Below the pieces are notes generated by a model. That model was not told where the DNA came from and did no database searches. It saw only the letters and a program-made list of their open reading frames with translations. Positions 8,121 through 16,297 of a stretch of 64,000 nucleotides of DNA are shown piece by piece. The position numbers were made by a program, and so were the translations under genes. Source of the stretch: a virus; IMG/VR virus record IMGVR_UViG_3300043548_000582, positions 25,235-89,234 of that record, one strand, 5' to 3'. Numbering within the stretch: position 1 is the stretch's first letter; each line of letters begins with the position of its first letter.

Positions 8121-8598
8121 AACAGTGTATAGTTCCATACTGGCATCGCTAGTATCCATCGTATTGTTATCATATGGACTCAGTACTTGGGTTCCTTTTA
8201 CAAACACATTATCCTTACTTGGATCGATTTTGATCATCGCTGGTTGCGTTGTATATGCCAAATATACGGGGGTTCTTTCAAAGAAAGAAGAAAAACCATC
8301 CAGTGATATGGATGATATTGCAAATATGATTTCTGAAATGGATGAAGTCATATCTGAATATGAAAACATGCTTTCAGAGCAACTGGTAAAACTTCCATGC
8401 AACTGCGGTCAGACTTTATTCGAGGGTATTTTGATACCAAATGCCGAGAATATGTGTAAATGTCCATCTTGCAAAGAGACATACAAGGTTATGGTAAGCT
8501 ATGATTCAATTCTGGTTACAGAACCTCTGGAACCAGCTACCATTTATGAAAATTTAACAAAAGCTGCTTCGACCGACATTAATAAAACGCTAGAGTAA
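8110..8598 (+). CDS. Membrane protein with zinc-ribbon-like C-terminus
   Basis: The 162-residue product has two hydrophobic helices near the N-terminus (about residues 8-28 and 33-50), then an acidic helical segment (DMDDIANMISEMDEVISEYE). A C-terminal domain carries two cysteine pairs, CNCGQ and CKCPSC, arranged like a zinc ribbon. It is probably an inner-membrane protein with a soluble metal-binding tail. The role is unknown. It is co-transcribed with its neighbours from the 7747 promoter. Confidence 0.65.
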   Translation: MTSKTVYSSILASLVSIVLLSYGLSTWVPFTNTLSLLGSILIIAGCVVYAKYTGVLSKKEEKPSSDMDDIANMISEMDEVISEYENMLSEQLVKLPCNCGQTLFEGILIPNAENMCKCPSCKETYKVMVSYDSILVTEPLEPATIYENLTKAASTDINKTLE

Positions 8599-8607
8599 AC
8601 TGGTCGC

Positions 8608-8847
8608 ATGCAAAACGTAAATATAAAACTGAAAAACGGCAAAGTCGAAATCATGGATGCAGTTTCATTCTCCAGATGGGTTTGTCTGGTCGAAGCTTTC
8701 GACATTATTTTTGAAAAAGCCGCTCAGCTCAATTTGGATATTGAGAGCTTTATAAAACCCGTCGCCATCGAACACTACATCAACGAAAGATTCGATTCTG
8801 TTCTGTGTGATGTGAAGTATGAATTGGAGAATGGTTTATTGAACTGA
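8608..8847 (+). CDS. Hypothetical small protein
   Basis: The 79-residue product (MQNVNIKLKNGKVEIMDAVS...) has an N-terminal beta hairpin and a helical remainder. Its 3' end overlaps by 12 bases the end of the convergent glycosyltransferase gene. No family was recognised. Confidence 0.55.
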   Translation: MQNVNIKLKNGKVEIMDAVSFSRWVCLVEAFDIIFEKAAQLNLDIESFIKPVAIEHYINERFDSVLCDVKYELENGLLN

Positions 8848-9663
8848 TAACTCTCGCTCAATTCGTTCAATTGTCTCTTTACCAAGAGAAGGTTCGAAGT
8901 GTGCTTTTAGTTCAGTTGTATCCAAATCTAGTTCTTTGAATCCGATGAGATAATTTTTGAATCTTTGGTCTAGCTGATTTGGGTACGACACACCTTCTGG
9001 TCTATAAAATCGATGGCACCACCTTAAAAACGGCAGGCATAGTGTTCGCTTGCCGTTTTTTCTGTATTTTTCGTGGATGTATCCTTCTTCACCACCAAAT
9101 CCCCTGAACTTTGTATTGAATCCTAACCATGAATCTTTTCTACATGAAAATAATCCAAGACCCTGCGCGGGTATCTCAAAAGGAACTCCGTTAGGATCTT
9201 CGCCTCGCTCATCATTACCCCACACCCCCCACATATTTGACCTCCAAACGAGATCAAAATGGGTAGAAGTTCCTTTAAGATTGTCATAAACCAATGGTCC
9301 TTGTAATAAATTGCCGTCATCTTCATTGTTATCATAAAAGTCTATTAATTTTTTAAGAGATCCCGGTTCTAGAAGAACATGACTGTCTATACTTAGCACA
9401 TAAGGTGTCTCAGCAAGATCAAAAATTTTATTTCTGACAATAGTCGATTTATAATTTGTGAAAGGAAAGTATTGCACTGGTTCATCAACCCAATCTAAAA
9501 ATTCCCGTATGCATTTGGAATGTGTTCCAGATGGATTATTGTCAATCACGACAAATTCGACATTATCCATCACTTCTTTGTGAAATAATCTGATTGATTG
9601 TATTGTGAAATACAAACCGTCCAGATCATCATGAACTGCCATCCCAATTGTAAGTTTCCTCAT
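8836..9663 (-). CDS. GT2-family glycosyltransferase
   Basis: The 275-residue product has the GT-A fold signature: TIGMAVHDDLDGLYFTIQSI at the N-terminus, VVIDNNPSGTHS for nucleotide binding, and YVLSIDSHVLLEPGSL with DSH in the place of the DxD metal motif. FRGFGGEEGYIHEKYRKNGK fits the acceptor and catalytic segment. It is the last gene of a minus-strand tail operon and lies 11 bases after two Thr/Pro-rich tail genes. That position suggests it modifies a virion protein; donor sugar and acceptor are not shown by sequence. Confidence 0.8.
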   Translation of the reverse strand: MRKLTIGMAVHDDLDGLYFTIQSIRLFHKEVMDNVEFVVIDNNPSGTHSKCIREFLDWVDEPVQYFPFTNYKSTIVRNKIFDLAETPYVLSIDSHVLLEPGSLKKLIDFYDNNEDDGNLLQGPLVYDNLKGTSTHFDLVWRSNMWGVWGNDERGEDPNGVPFEIPAQGLGLFSCRKDSWLGFNTKFRGFGGEEGYIHEKYRKNGKRTLCLPFLRWCHRFYRPEGVSYPNQLDQRFKNYLIGFKELDLDTTELKAHFEPSLGKETIERIERELSVQ

Positions 9664-9674
9664 ATTTTAATTTA

Positions 9675-9989
9675 TTAAAAATTGAGTTTTTTGCAAGTAT
9701 TTTCAACACATTCAGATGTTGTCGATGTGTTTAATGGAATTATCGTGGTGGTTGTAGTTGTGGTAGTAGTTGCTGGGAGGGTTGTGTTTATAGTCGATGG
9801 ATCTGTTAATGAAGGAGACGGGGGGATTCTTACTTTCATTATCGGAGGTAGTGGAAACGGTGATTTTGTTGTATTTTCGACCGGAGGAGGGAATATATAC
9901 TTTATTTTAGGAGGACAGCACGGTATTTTTGGAGTTGCCGTTGTTGTCGAAGTAGTGGTCGGTTCTGGTGTTGTACCTGTCGTTTCCAT
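9675..9989 (-). CDS. Thr/Pro-rich mucin-like protein, copy 2
   Basis: The 104-residue product is low complexity, with a Thr-rich head, an uninterrupted run of nine threonines near the C-terminus and a Cys-containing core (IPCCPPKIKYIFPPP). The segment MKVRIPPSPSLTDPSTI matches TVKVPPSYPLTDPSSI in the neighbouring gene, so the two are tandem paralogues. Thr/Pro-rich stretches are extended and are typical O-glycosylation substrates; a glycosyltransferase gene follows directly. Probably a tail-associated decoration; the function is inferred. Confidence 0.55.
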   Translation of the reverse strand: METTGTTPEPTTTSTTTATPKIPCCPPKIKYIFPPPVENTTKSPFPLPPIMKVRIPPSPSLTDPSTINTTLPATTTTTTTTTIIPLNTSTTSECVENTCKKLNF

Positions 9990-9991
9990 AA

Positions 9992-10465
9992 TTAATATCC
10001 TAATTTATTAACACATGGTTTGCAAATTATACTGACTGTTGTGGATGTTGATGTCGATGTTGTAGTTATCGGCTGTATCGTAGTTGGAGTGATAGTTGTA
10101 GTTGATATAATCGAAGATGGGTCCGTCAATGGATAGCTCGGAGGAACTTTGACGGTTATGGCTTCAGGAAGAGGCGTCGGGGTTTTCGTAGTTACTATTA
10201 CCGGTTCAGGAGGATGCTCTATAATCAACTCAGGGCAACTTAAACATGGGTAGCATGTCGTAGATCCCGGAATTGGGGGTGGTGTCGTGGCTGTAGTTCC
10301 AGTGGTAGTACTTGTTGTTGTACTTGTGAGTGGGGGGGTAGTTGTAGTGGTAGTAGTTGTAGTGGTAGTAGTTGTGGTACTACCTGAAGGTGGCGGGGTA
10401 GTTGTAGACGAACCCTCTGGTGGAGGTGTAGTTTCGTCTGGTGGAGGTGTAGTTTCGTCTGGCAT
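9992..10465 (-). CDS. Thr/Pro-rich mucin-like protein, copy 1
   Basis: The 157-residue product starts with Pro/Thr/Glu repeats (DETTPPPDETTPPPEG). A run of 14 threonines follows, then a short core with cysteines (TCYPCLSCPELIIEHPPEP), the shared segment TVKVPPSYPLTDPSSI, and a second Thr-rich stretch ending IICKPCVNKLGY. It is paralogous to the 9675 gene, which starts two bases after its stop in a different frame; both copies contain the core, so they are duplicates rather than halves of a frameshifted gene. A surface-exposed, possibly glycosylated stalk is the best guess. Confidence 0.55.
   Translation of the reverse strand: MPDETTPPPDETTPPPEGSSTTTPPPSGSTTTTTTTTTTTTTTPPLTSTTTSTTTGTTATTPPPIPGSTTCYPCLSCPELIIEHPPEPVIVTTKTPTPLPEAITVKVPPSYPLTDPSSIISTTTITPTTIQPITTTSTSTSTTVSIICKPCVNKLGY
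10327..10400. repeat. Trinucleotide-rich tract coding for poly-threonine
   Basis: On the plus strand the tract reads as runs of GTAGTTGTAGTGG-type triplets, coding for threonine on the minus strand. Because units are three bases, slippage would change the length of the Thr run without a frameshift. Confidence 0.75.
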
Positions 10466-10467
10466 AC

Positions 10468-11232
10468 TTACATCCTGTTAAATTCGACTGTTTCTACAGT
10501 TGTTGCATTTTCGGTTCCTTGTGTGTGAAAATTTTTCAAAAACAAAACACTTGGAGCACTTAATGACGAGATAGGAGATGAATATGAAAAACCGGGTCTA
10601 AATATGTCAGCGGAATCAGGATTGAAATTTATATTAATCGAAGTTAATTCTATGAATTCAGTTGATCCGTCTGGTTTAAAATCTATAGTGATCTTATCAG
10701 TGTTTGTATATTTAAATCGCATGGTTTTGTACGACTTGCCACTTGATAATATCTTAAATTCTGGATTTATATTTGAAAGTTCATTATAGTATGTAACATT
10801 ATCATTAAAATCTCTTATAATTAAACTATTTCGTTTTATACTACCTAAACCAACACCGCTTCGAGTATTTGATGATAAAGCAAACAATCCAGTGGTGTCA
10901 AATGCTATACAAATCCCTAGAATTGAATCACTTTCCCCATTACCTTCGAGTATTATGCGTTCATAATTTTCAGTTAATATGTAATTTCCATCTTCATCTA
11001 GTAAAAAACCAGATAAGGGAACAGTTCCGCTATATCCCAAATAATGACCCGGAATTGAAGACAGAGATGGTTTTGTTGATGTTAAGAAAGTTGCAAATGC
11101 AGCTTCATTACCAGATATAGCATACTGAAAACTCCAAATTATGTCATAATTTGGGTTGTAGTTCTTTTTTTCATCTACAAATGCTATATATTTTGCATTT
11201 GCTGGTAATTTAACATCAGATGGAAAGCTCAT
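10468..11232 (-). CDS. Tail-tip protein, possible lectin-like fold
   Basis: The 254-residue product is beta-rich. IIWSFQYAISGNEAAFATFL and ILGICIAFDTTGLFAL resemble the strands of concanavalin-type (L-type lectin) domains, where a similar strand carries the metal and sugar site. The segment DEDGNYILTENYERIILEG recurs in the 21896 gene and resembles short repeats in phage fibres. It is the third of five small tail genes, so a receptor-binding or decoration role is likely but unproven. Confidence 0.5.
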   Translation of the reverse strand: MSFPSDVKLPANAKYIAFVDEKKNYNPNYDIIWSFQYAISGNEAAFATFLTSTKPSLSSIPGHYLGYSGTVPLSGFLLDEDGNYILTENYERIILEGNGESDSILGICIAFDTTGLFALSSNTRSGVGLGSIKRNSLIIRDFNDNVTYYNELSNINPEFKILSSGKSYKTMRFKYTNTDKITIDFKPDGSTEFIELTSININFNPDSADIFRPGFSYSSPISSLSAPSVLFLKNFHTQGTENATTVETVEFNRM

Positions 11233-11233
11233 A

Positions 11234-12778
11234 TTATAAAGTATAACCGATTAGTCGCACGCTACCATTCTCGTCAGAGTTTCCTATCGACACTCGAAGT
11301 GCAAAAGATGAAGAATTTCCGTTTGAACTCAGGGGAATCATGCATTGAGTGGTTGAAGTGGAACCTCCGTAAAATTTTGTGCTTGATTTATTTATCAAAT
11401 ATTCATTTACACCAACAACGTAGAGATTTGTTGGTGTATTTAAAAGTGATGTATTTAAAGCAGCACATATTATGCCTTGCTGACCATTATTCGTTAAATT
11501 CAACGTACTTTCCAGCAAGACCGTTTTCGCATTCGCTGGTAATGTTTGCGGCAATGCTAATATGGTAGGATAAACTGTAATAGTTGACGTTTCAGACATA
11601 TTACTAGTTACAGTTTTTACAGTGATTGGAGTTTTCAAGAATTTCACATATCCTGAAGAATTTACTATCTCTGTACCTGAAAGCGTGGTTACAACACCAG
11701 CTGATACAAATGGAACTGAGCTTACTCTTCCATAATCATCAACAATAAATGGAGTTTCCACAGTTGTTGATGGTATAATTGGCGGTAAACCAATTTGTAT
11801 ATTGCCACTCAACGTGCTGACAGGAGTTCCAGTTACAGTAACTCCATTCAATGTTCCAGATAGTGTATTTCTAACAGTGAGGGTCGATGTTACTAAATTA
11901 TCAGCGATAGCTTTGATAATGAAATTGGTCCCGACTGCACTCAAGGATACATTAGTTCCACTGTTCAAGCTAAACGTTGTCGAAGATGCTGGGTCTCCAG
12001 TTACCCCATACAATGTTTTATTTGTTAAATTAGGAACATTGAAGTTTCCACCAGAGCCTCCGTAAGTGGTGCCTATGGCGGCGGATAGATCTGGGTATAC
12101 TGATCCTGAAACACTCTGACCATTGCATAGAAGCCATCCATAAGGAACAGTTCCTCCAGAAACAAACGGTGTTATCATACCTACAGGTATTCTGGATGCA
12201 GAATTACTTACATAAAATGTATTAAGAGAAAGCGGAGTCGCCCAAGATAGATTTCCATAGATATCTGTTGATAAAAAGAAATCATTTTGTAATCCACCAG
12301 ATGGCCATTTATAATTGACAGATTCTATCGATAGTTTGGACGGCAATGATAGATATTCAGAGTTATATGGTGAAATTCTGTTTGTTGAGATCCCACCACC
12401 GCTCAAGTTTAAAGTATTCGTGGATGCGTCGATGTCAATACTGTTACCTGCTGTGTAAACAGATCCTACAACTCTCCAATTATTGATATCTGTATATAAA
12501 TTCCCATTGAATTTACATAAAGTTTTGTTCACAGTATTGAATACCAAGTCTCCTACCTGTGCATATGAGAAAGTAATGGGATTACCTTCGCCCAAATATT
12601 TATTACCAGCGACTAGACCACCGAGAGTTGAGCCATCTCCGATAAACAATCTATCAATGTCGGTTGCATATCCAAGTTCACCGCTATCTAGAAGTATAAG
12701 TTTTCTGTCTGAATCCTGTCCTTGACGAACGATGAGTTTCAGAAGAGTATTTTGGAGGATTTCAATTGAATTTGACAT
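11234..12778 (-). CDS. Tail fibre / collar-domain protein with Mtd-like N-terminus
   Basis: The 514-residue product has an N-terminal module (IVRQGQDSDRKLILLDSGEL ending IGDGSTLGG) typical of the fold at the base of phage tropism determinants and fibres. Around residues 200-260 is a phage tail collar domain: PVGMITPFVSGGTVPYGWLL followed by CNGQSVSGSVYPDLSAAIG and FNVPNL. The rest is a Ser/Thr/Gly-rich beta fibre. Together this suggests a short tail fibre comparable to T4 gp12. Its neighbour at 12790 has the same N-terminal module. Confidence 0.8.
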   Translation of the reverse strand: MSNSIEILQNTLLKLIVRQGQDSDRKLILLDSGELGYATDIDRLFIGDGSTLGGLVAGNKYLGEGNPITFSYAQVGDLVFNTVNKTLCKFNGNLYTDINNWRVVGSVYTAGNSIDIDASTNTLNLSGGGISTNRISPYNSEYLSLPSKLSIESVNYKWPSGGLQNDFFLSTDIYGNLSWATPLSLNTFYVSNSASRIPVGMITPFVSGGTVPYGWLLCNGQSVSGSVYPDLSAAIGTTYGGSGGNFNVPNLTNKTLYGVTGDPASSTTFSLNSGTNVSLSAVGTNFIIKAIADNLVTSTLTVRNTLSGTLNGVTVTGTPVSTLSGNIQIGLPPIIPSTTVETPFIVDDYGRVSSVPFVSAGVVTTLSGTEIVNSSGYVKFLKTPITVKTVTSNMSETSTITVYPTILALPQTLPANAKTVLLESTLNLTNNGQQGIICAALNTSLLNTPTNLYVVGVNEYLINKSSTKFYGGSTSTTQCMIPLSSNGNSSSFALRVSIGNSDENGSVRLIGYTL

Positions 12779-12792
12779 ATTTTATATATTTA
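12779..12792 (-). promoter_or_regulatory. Late-type promoter for the 11234-12778 gene
   Basis: TAAATA (minus strand, 12787-12792) lies 8 bases before ATG 12778, a slightly longer spacing than usual. Confidence 0.45.
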
Positions 12793-13872
12793 AAACTTGA
12801 ATACTGGTATCGCATATGAACCAGTCCCATATGAGGTTTCTATAACTATAAATCCAGCGGATGATAATAAGATATTATTACTAGTCAACCCGTTTGATGA
12901 GATTGCACTTATAAGGGTTTGATTTGTGTATGTTGTCTGTAAAGGATTCCCGTTGAATACAGATAACATGGAAGTGTTTGTCTCATTTCCAGTAAACGAT
13001 TGTGTTATAGTCGAAGACAGTGATGTAATTTGACCCTTTGAATTGTATGTGAAGTTGGAAAAACTAGCATTTCCTCCACTACCCAATATGTCTTTCAATG
13101 AAATTACATTGGAGTTATTTTGAATAGTTGCGCCATCAACACTTGCGATGATGGAGACTAACTTCCCAGCACTTAAACTTAATCCATTTCCAATAGCGTC
13201 AGGGCCGATGGAACTCAAACCAACAGAACCCAAAGGCACGCTCGTCAAGGACAGAACACCACTATTGAACGAGAAACCAGATCCCACATTTAATCTTATG
13301 GTATTGCCGCTTCCACCTGTCAATCCGTCGCCAAATGAGCTTGATGCTATGTGGTTTTGATTGATTTGAAGGACGGATAATTGATTTGTTGTGGAAATCG
13401 TGAGGGTAACTCTATCTACATTGGCAGATAATCCATTGGAAGCGGTTGCAACCAACCCACCTTGGTTATAGGCAGCGCTTTGATCAAAATTAGCGCCACT
13501 TATCGCGTTATTTTTGATGCTTAATTGTCTCGATGTGTTATAGTATAGACTTGTGTTATCAGGATTGGTTCCAATAAATACCCAAGAAGACAATTGACTA
13601 TAATCCGATCCAGATAATTGATACAAGAACCCGTTTTCATTTACAATATCCCCTCGAACTGCATTTTGGAGAGTGTTTCTTGTATTTGAAACAGTCAAAG
13701 GATCGTGATTTAAGTTGCCAGCAACCACACCTCCAGATAGAATACCATTCCCTATGAATAAACGTTTAGTATCAACTGTAAATCCAAGCTCTCCTTGCTC
13801 AAGTATGATTCTCTGACGTTGTGAATCCGTTCCTCTTCTTACTTTAAGTTTGATTATTGAAATATCTGCCAT
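12790..13872 (-). CDS. Tail fibre protein with Mtd-like N-terminus
   Basis: The 360-residue product begins with IIKLKVRRGTDSQRQRIILE, then GELGFTVDTKRLFIGNG, the same N-terminal module as the neighbouring 11234 protein and as major-tropism-determinant-like phage fibres. The body is a Ser/Asn/Gly-rich beta fibre (SSIGPDAIGNGLSLSAGKLV), with no collar domain. It starts two bases after the 13875 stop and belongs to the same transcription unit. A trimeric tail fibre or connector is the likely role. Confidence 0.7.
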   Translation of the reverse strand: MADISIIKLKVRRGTDSQRQRIILEQGELGFTVDTKRLFIGNGILSGGVVAGNLNHDPLTVSNTRNTLQNAVRGDIVNENGFLYQLSGSDYSQLSSWVFIGTNPDNTSLYYNTSRQLSIKNNAISGANFDQSAAYNQGGLVATASNGLSANVDRVTLTISTTNQLSVLQINQNHIASSSFGDGLTGGSGNTIRLNVGSGFSFNSGVLSLTSVPLGSVGLSSIGPDAIGNGLSLSAGKLVSIIASVDGATIQNNSNVISLKDILGSGGNASFSNFTYNSKGQITSLSSTITQSFTGNETNTSMLSVFNGNPLQTTYTNQTLISAISSNGLTSNNILLSSAGFIVIETSYGTGSYAIPVFKF

Positions 13873-13874
13873 AA

Positions 13875-14558
13875 TTATGAAATTCTATTCCAAACATACA
13901 CACCGTATGATGGATTTGTTAGTGTTATAGGGGTTATTTGTGAAGCTCCAACCACTCCAGAAGTTCTTCCAACAGAAGGTACCACTGCGTTTCCCTCTAA
14001 TCTATAAGAAACTGGGTTGGTTTGTAACCTTCCACCTCTCGCTAAGTAATTTGTAGAAATCAAAGAATCTTTATCTGCGGAAAAGTCTTCAATTTCGTTT
14101 GCTATGAAGTGAAAGTGATCCGGTATATTAGAAGAAGATAATGTTTGTTGATAAAAACCCCCAGTATTAGCACCTACGGTCACAGTTTTGGAAACACCCC
14201 CAGCATCAGTTCCGGTGCCGACTCCTGTTATCACCATTCCCTGTGATACTTGAACCCACGACGTTCCTATAAAGCGGGTAGCGGGGTTTGTGGAATCCAA
14301 TGTTAATAAGCACGACCCTACTGGATAAATGTAATCAATTAATTTGATTAGATTTGGCTGAGATGGGAAAATTATGTTTCCTGCGCTCAAGGAACCCGTT
14401 ACGACAGCCCCATTGTTCTCCATACCCAGAGAAAGAGATGATTTGTTGCCTAAACCGTCATAAACATCGGTTATATTTGCAGATGAAAGCGATTCTGCTT
14501 CCACATGCAACAAAGATCCGTATAAATCAGATATGAACTGATCGGTGAGTGATTTCAT
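13875..14558 (-). CDS. Tail fibre tip / baseplate fibre protein
   Basis: The 227-residue product contains IDYIYPVGSCLLTLDSTNPA followed by TRFIGTSWVQVSQGMVITGVG, close to the IYPVGSIYxSxxxTNPxxxFGGTWxxI signature of many phage tail fibres. SSSNIPDHFHFI matches the His-containing strand usually found near the tip of these domains. The C-terminus YGVYVWNRIS is a typical fibre ending. It is the first gene after its own late promoter and precedes the two Mtd-like fibres. Confidence 0.75.
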   Translation of the reverse strand: MKSLTDQFISDLYGSLLHVEAESLSSANITDVYDGLGNKSSLSLGMENNGAVVTGSLSAGNIIFPSQPNLIKLIDYIYPVGSCLLTLDSTNPATRFIGTSWVQVSQGMVITGVGTGTDAGGVSKTVTVGANTGGFYQQTLSSSNIPDHFHFIANEIEDFSADKDSLISTNYLARGGRLQTNPVSYRLEGNAVVPSVGRTSGVVGASQITPITLTNPSYGVYVWNRIS

Positions 14559-14570
14559 TAGTTATATTTA
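14559..14570 (-). promoter_or_regulatory. Late-type promoter for the 13875-14558 gene
   Basis: TAAATA (minus strand, 14565-14570) lies 6 bases before ATG 14558. Confidence 0.6.
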
Positions 14571-14587
14571 TGCTTAAAAATTGCTTT

Positions 14588-16297
14588 TCAAGATAAATCC
14601 ACTAGTTTCTTTTGCAGATCATTTATCAATGTGAATATTCGCTGCAAAGATACAACATTTACATTCTCGTTACCGTTTAATATCAAGTTAGTCAACTCAT
14701 AAGTTAATTCAGGCGTTGGAATTACAGATAATGTTGGATTTGCCAAATCTCCAGTGCTTGATTTCACCTTTTCAACGATGGTTGCGATGTTGATGGTATC
14801 AATTAGGAGATTTGTGATGATTGAATTGAAAGAAATACCAACGCTGCTCGTATTACATTTTATCCCCGTGAATGCTTTTGATACATTTAATGGCACATAG
14901 GTTTCATACAACGAAGATCTGGTTTTAGATATGTATATACGCCCGATGTTATGCATTATGTAATACAGATATCCATTTTTTTGGATTGTATTGTACGTCA
15001 AGTTGTTGTAACTGTTTGACAACATCTTGTTTGAATTGAACTTTATTTGGATATCGTTTATGTTTTCTTCGGTTTTGTTTATGATATAATCATTTAAATA
15101 GAAGAAATTTGAAGATCTAGCTTTAGCCAATCTGTTATTTATGTTTAAAAGCGGGCGAATTTCGGTTTCCGCTCTAGGTTGATCCGATTGTTCTATCTGG
15201 GTGATGGTCTTTTTCAGATAAAAGAAGTCAGAGTCCTCTGTTGAAAACTCAATTCCTGTAGCTTCGTCGGCATATAACAATTCTTCACGACGAAATGTGT
15301 TTGTGTAATCATCGCTATCGAAAAATATGAAATAATAGAGTCCATTCTTCTGACCGACTGCTATTACATTGTCGTCTTCTTTTCTTATGTCAATTGCTAT
15401 GAGATTATCTAGATCCAAATCACTCAATGATAGTTGTAATAGGATTTCATTTGAATATTTGTTTTTCAAATACAGAACATTCCCACTGTATTCTGTTCGC
15501 TTGTTGAATCCTATCGTATATAATCCTATATTTTCAGAGTTGGCCGAAATTGAAATGCTATCTTTTAAAAATAGATTGCTACAATCTTCGTATTTTGATA
15601 AATTATATATTAAAAGTTCAGAATTTGTATAAAAATACAATTCATCAGAATCATAATCCTGTTCAATTTTTAAATTTACTGAGTTTTCAGCCTGACTGAC
15701 TATTGTTAATTTCTTAGATGGATCGTTGAAAGTCCCGCTTAGAGCGTATGTGATATTATCAGACACACAATAGTATATGAAATTGTCATTGGCGTCTATT
15801 ATGAAAGAACCAGACTCCACTCTATCCAAGAATGCCCATTCTTTAGAATAACTAAATGGATCGCTGTGTGTATACACGTTTTTCCCATACATTTCATCAT
15901 CCGGTGTTCTAGAATCAGCCTCTGTTGAAGTTAATGTATAAAAGTAGGTGTTTTTGTAGTCGTAAGGAACATTGTTTGGATTTATGAAAATTGAATTTTT
16001 ATAAATTTTCAAATTATTCTCATCAATGCGTCCGAATAACTCATTCAAGGTGTTGTCGTTTAGTATATCCAACGCATTTGGAACTGCTAAATCGATAGTT
16101 GGTGTGATTCCATCGAAAACAGCATAATTTAAATACAAATCACTTAAAAAGTTTGATTTTGGAGTCAATTCTCTGGATTCATAGCTTGGTTTTTTACCAG
16201 AATATGCAACGCCGCTCAACACATGGAAATAGCCACTGTAAGGAGCTGAATCCAGTGTGAATGCATTGCCATCATCATATTTGAAATAAGAAATCAT
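14588..16297 (-). CDS. Virion structural protein (baseplate/tail module)
   Basis: The 569-residue product was not assigned to a family. It is rich in Asn, Ser, Tyr and beta-strand patterns, with repeated segments such as LLYADEATGIEFSTEDSDFF that resemble propeller-like blades. The last 70 residues are helical (LQRIFTLINDLQKKLVDLS), possibly for trimerisation. It overlaps the 16294 gene by 4 bases and is therefore in the same operon as other baseplate-periphery genes. Position after gp6 matches T4 genes 7-11. Confidence 0.6.
   Translation of the reverse strand: MISYFKYDDGNAFTLDSAPYSGYFHVLSGVAYSGKKPSYESRELTPKSNFLSDLYLNYAVFDGITPTIDLAVPNALDILNDNTLNELFGRIDENNLKIYKNSIFINPNNVPYDYKNTYFYTLTSTEADSRTPDDEMYGKNVYTHSDPFSYSKEWAFLDRVESGSFIIDANDNFIYYCVSDNITYALSGTFNDPSKKLTIVSQAENSVNLKIEQDYDSDELYFYTNSELLIYNLSKYEDCSNLFLKDSISISANSENIGLYTIGFNKRTEYSGNVLYLKNKYSNEILLQLSLSDLDLDNLIAIDIRKEDDNVIAVGQKNGLYYFIFFDSDDYTNTFRREELLYADEATGIEFSTEDSDFFYLKKTITQIEQSDQPRAETEIRPLLNINNRLAKARSSNFFYLNDYIINKTEENINDIQIKFNSNKMLSNSYNNLTYNTIQKNGYLYYIMHNIGRIYISKTRSSLYETYVPLNVSKAFTGIKCNTSSVGISFNSIITNLLIDTINIATIVEKVKSSTGDLANPTLSVIPTPELTYELTNLILNGNENVNVVSLQRIFTLINDLQKKLVDLS

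Noticed and set aside
9675-10465. One Thr/Pro-rich gene split by a frameshift
   Set aside because: Both halves contain homologous core segments, so they are duplicates rather than parts of one gene.
9682-10481. Val/Gly-rich open frames on the plus strand
   Set aside because: They are the complement of the Thr/Pro-rich repeats and have no start signal or neighbours.
11234-13872. Diversity-generating retroelement with Mtd-like fibre as target
   Set aside because: No reverse transcriptase or template repeat is seen in the window; only the N-terminal modules are Mtd-like.
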